DNA from: Paracoccaceae bacterium | Lineage (GTDB): Bacteria > Pseudomonadota > Alphaproteobacteria > Rhodobacterales > Rhodobacteraceae | Reading direction: 5' to 3' | DNA: 15,346 nucleotides | NCBI GenBank assembly: GCA_015487335.1 | Contig: WFPZ01000174.1 | Location: 1-15,346, forward strand | Shown here: one piece after another, positions 13,651 to 15,346 of the stretch | Layout: each line of letters begins with the position of its first letter | Numbering within the stretch: the stretch's first letter is position 1 | Notes under the pieces: model-generated | Databases searched by the model: none | Seen by the model: only the letters and a program-made list of their open reading frames with translations | Told to the model about the DNA's origin: nothing | Position numbers and translations under genes: made by a program

Positions 13651-15078
13651 TCAGGCGGCGCTGGAGGTCCCGGCGGCACAGCCGCAGGAGGCCTCGGGCG
13701 CAAAACGGGCGGCGAGGCGAGTGAAATTGCGCGACAGCTCGTTCACGCTGTCGATGATGTAGCGCACCGTCTCGTCGCTCATCAGATAACCGAAGTTGAG
13801 CCGCACCCAGCCCGGCTTGTGCACCAGCTGGCCCGAGAGGATCTCGCTGCGCAGCCGCTCCGAAAGCGCCCGGTCGATCCCCAGCAGCCGGTGCCCGTAG
13901 GGCCCGGCGCAGGCGCACCCGCCGCGGGCCTGGATGCCGTGGATGTCGCTCAGCATCCGGGTGAACAGCTGCTCCGAAACCGGCCGGCCGTCCTCGTCGA
14001 GCACCAGGAAGGAAAAGATCGGCAGGCGCGGCGCATCAGGGTTGCCCAGAAGCGCCAGACGCGGGTTGCCGGCCCAGCCGCGGCGCGCCATGGCCGCAAA
14101 GCGCGCCTCGCGCTCGGCGATCGCCGCCTCGCCCACCGCCTCCTTGACGAGAAAGGCAAGGGCAGCGCGGATATCGCCGATGACATTGGGCGTGCCGGCC
14201 TCCTCGCGCTCGGCCAGATCTTCGGAATAGTCCTGCCGCCAGGGCGAGACGAAAGTCACCGTGCCGCCGCCGGGCCAGCTGGGGGTGGCGCGGCGCACCG
14301 CCGAGCGGCGCAGGATCAGCACACCCGAGGCGCCGGGCCCGCCGGGAAACTTGTGCGCCGAGACCACAACGGCATCCTTCGGCGCGTCCTCGCCCTCCAT
14401 GTCGATCGGCAGGTAGGGGCCGGCACCGGCGTAATCCCACACCGAAAGCGCGCCATGGGCCTTGAGCAGGCGGGTCAGCGGATCGGGTGCGGTGATGATG
14501 CCGGTAACGTTGGAGGCCGCCGAGAAGCTGCCGATCTTCAGATCGGCGCCCGCATGGGCGGCCAGGGCGCGTTCCAGCGCCGCCAGATCCGGCCCGCCCT
14601 CGGCGGCTTCGGGAATCTCCACCACCTTCGCCCGGCTTTCACGCCACGGCAGGATGTTGGAGTGGTGCTCGTAGGGGCCGATGAAGACCACCGGATCGCG
14701 CGCCTCGTTCACCCCCAGAAGCGAGACCAGCCGGTTGAGCCCCGCGGTGGCGCCCGAGCCGGTGAAGATCACCGCGCAATCCTCGCCGGCGTTGGTGAGG
14801 CGGGCGATCTCGGCGCGGGCCGCCTCGCGCAGGCCGGTGATGTAGCGCCCGCACCAGGAGGCCTCGGTGTGGCTGTTGGCATAATACGGCAGGACGTGGG
14901 TTGAGATGAATTCCTCCACCTGGGCCAGCGCCCGGCCCGAAGCCACGTAATCGGCGTAAACCAGCGGCACCGGTCCGTCGAGGCCGGGGATCATCGCGCC
15001 CTCGCCAATCACCCCCTGGCGAAGGGCATCAAGGGTGCCGGGGGCGGCGAGCATGGCCTTGAAACTGTCGAGGGGCAT
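13651..15078 (-). CDS. Class-V aminotransferase-fold PLP enzyme, cysteine desulfurase-like
   Basis: This encodes 475 residues. EHHSNILPW (137-145) matches the SufS/CsdA-type motif. WDYAGAG gives Asp215 for the PLP ring, AHKFPGGPG gives Lys243 as the Schiff-base lysine, and GTPN is at 295-298. The C-terminal loop ARGGCACAGPYGH (384-396) places Cys390 where SufS-type desulfurases have their catalytic cysteine, beside a second cysteine at 388. The protein ends with another CxC (CGC, 465-467) in a flexible Ala/Ser tail. It is longer than typical desulfurases (about 400) and is not in a suf or isc operon, so sulfur release from a cysteine-like substrate is an inference. GGAG lies eight bases before the ATG. 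It is divergent from an Lrp/AsnC regulator that may control it. Confidence 0.8.
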   Translation of the reverse strand: MPLDSFKAMLAAPGTLDALRQGVIGEGAMIPGLDGPVPLVYADYVASGRALAQVEEFISTHVLPYYANSHTEASWCGRYITGLREAARAEIARLTNAGEDCAVIFTGSGATAGLNRLVSLLGVNEARDPVVFIGPYEHHSNILPWRESRAKVVEIPEAAEGGPDLAALERALAAHAGADLKIGSFSAASNVTGIITAPDPLTRLLKAHGALSVWDYAGAGPYLPIDMEGEDAPKDAVVVSAHKFPGGPGASGVLILRRSAVRRATPSWPGGGTVTFVSPWRQDYSEDLAEREEAGTPNVIGDIRAALAFLVKEAVGEAAIAEREARFAAMARRGWAGNPRLALLGNPDAPRLPIFSFLVLDEDGRPVSEQLFTRMLSDIHGIQARGGCACAGPYGHRLLGIDRALSERLRSEILSGQLVHKPGWVRLNFGYLMSDETVRYIIDSVNELSRNFTRLAARFAPEASCGCAAGTSSAA

Positions 15079-15146
15079 GGCATCTTCTCCGTTCCATTAT
15101 GGAGACAGAATTCACCAGGCCAATGGTTATTTCATTATCAGTATTC

Positions 15147-15175
15147 TTGAAATTTCCCTTTTTTGGTTGTCAAAT
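15147..15175 (+). promoter_or_regulatory. Candidate promoter of the Lrp/AsnC gene, possibly leaderless
   Basis: TTGAAA (15147-15152), a 17-base spacer and TCAAAT (15170-15175) would place the transcript start at or next to the A of the ATG at 15182. There is no Shine-Dalgarno sequence before this ATG, which fits a leaderless message. The -10 lacks the conserved second-position A, so this is tentative. Confidence 0.35.
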
Positions 15176-15182
15176 GATTTGA
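15170..15182. promoter_or_regulatory. Candidate Lrp/AsnC operator (perfect 13-base palindrome)
   Basis: TCAAATGATTTGA is a perfect inverted repeat of six bases around a central G. It overlaps the candidate -10 box and ends on the first base of the regulator start codon. Its form (five-base arms, AT-rich centre, TTT on the right) is like sites of feast/famine regulators, and self-repression is common in this family. A second palindrome, GAAATTTC (15149-15156), lies about two helical turns upstream. Confidence 0.45.
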
Positions 15183-15346
15183 TGAACGCTGAAATTCCAG
15201 ATCATATTGACCGCGCCCTCCTGAAGGAACTGCAGCGCGACGCCTCGCTGTCGCAGCGCGCTCTGGCCGAGCGGGTGGGCATCTCGCAAAACGCCTGCTG
15301 GCGGCGGCTGCAGGCGCTGCGCGCAAGCGGCATCCTGCAGGGCGCC
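15182..15346 (+). CDS. Lrp/AsnC family transcriptional regulator, N-terminal part (cut by window edge)
   Basis: The first 55 codons are present and run off the window. They read MNAEIPDHIDRALLKELQRD, followed by an AsnC-type helix-turn-helix: LSQRALAERVGISQNACWRR, then LQALRASGIL. This matches the winged-helix DNA-binding domain of the Lrp/AsnC (feast/famine) family. The ligand-binding RAM domain is outside the window. The ATG at 15182 is preferred because the ATG at 15174 meets a stop after one codon and upstream TTG codons would add non-family residues. No ribosome-binding sequence is visible. The gene is divergent from the class-V PLP enzyme with a 103-base AT-rich gap, the usual layout for a regulator and its target. 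Confidence 0.9.
   Translation, partial: MNAEIPDHIDRALLKELQRDASLSQRALAERVGISQNACWRRLQALRASGILQGA

Noticed and set aside
12484..14904. An 806-codon plus-strand open frame antisense to hisC and the class-V PLP gene
   Set aside because: The product is His/Gly/Arg-rich without any family motif. It spans two well-defined minus-strand genes and the gap between them.
15096..15123. TTGGCC, 16 bases, CATAAT on the minus strand as promoter of the class-V PLP gene
   Set aside because: It would start the transcript within the ribosome-binding sequence, leaving no usable leader. A GATAAT at 15134-15139 is an alternative, but it lacks a matching -35.

Overview
The window looks like a chromosomal core segment of an alphaproteobacterium of the Rhodobacterales type (Rhodobacter/Paracoccus/Roseobacter relatives). 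The reasons are the GC-rich coding sequence, the N-termini of AtpH and AtpA, a DUF2125 protein, a ClpA with an IGF loop, and a hisC-tyrC pair. It carries twelve genes, two of them cut by the window edges. I see no tRNA, rRNA, insertion sequence, CRISPR array or phage gene. The organism assignment rests on recognising protein families, not on a search.

Layout: 1-679 (minus) is the start of an ATP synthase operon (atpH then atpA, overlapping by one base), with a likely promoter near 775-802 and a hairpin in its leader. At 916-1674 (minus) is a SAM-methyltransferase-like gene, divergent from gloB (1737-2504, plus). clpA follows (2725-5049, plus). Convergent to clpA is a minus-strand cluster: chaC (9082-9633), a MotA/TolQ/ExbB-like channel protein (7775-9013) and a MotB/OmpA-like protein of 844 residues (5237-7771). 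Divergent from chaC is a DUF2125 envelope protein (9699-10700), followed by a short cation diffusion facilitator (10834-11460). Convergent to these is the hisC-tyrC operon (12451-13539 and 11537-12454, minus). Last comes a class-V PLP enzyme resembling cysteine desulfurases (13651-15078, minus), divergent from a truncated Lrp/AsnC regulator (15182 to the window end, plus).

How the genes fit together: most of the window is housekeeping, covering energy (atp), protein quality control (clpA), glutathione and methylglyoxal chemistry (gloB, chaC), and tyrosine/phenylalanine/histidine synthesis (hisC-tyrC). The most unusual unit is the two-gene proton-channel module at 5237-9013. Its first subunit has a MotA/TolQ-type four-helix membrane part plus a long helical tail. 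Its partner joins one membrane helix with the ion-channel aspartate to about 650 residues of coiled coil, then a peptidoglycan-binding OmpA domain. Fully extended, that coil would be several times longer than the periplasm is deep, and it contains an apparent 70-residue (ten-heptad) repeat. The second lead is the intergenic region of the Lrp/AsnC regulator, where a perfect palindrome overlaps the candidate -10 box and abuts the start codon. No gap between genes exceeds about 240 bases.
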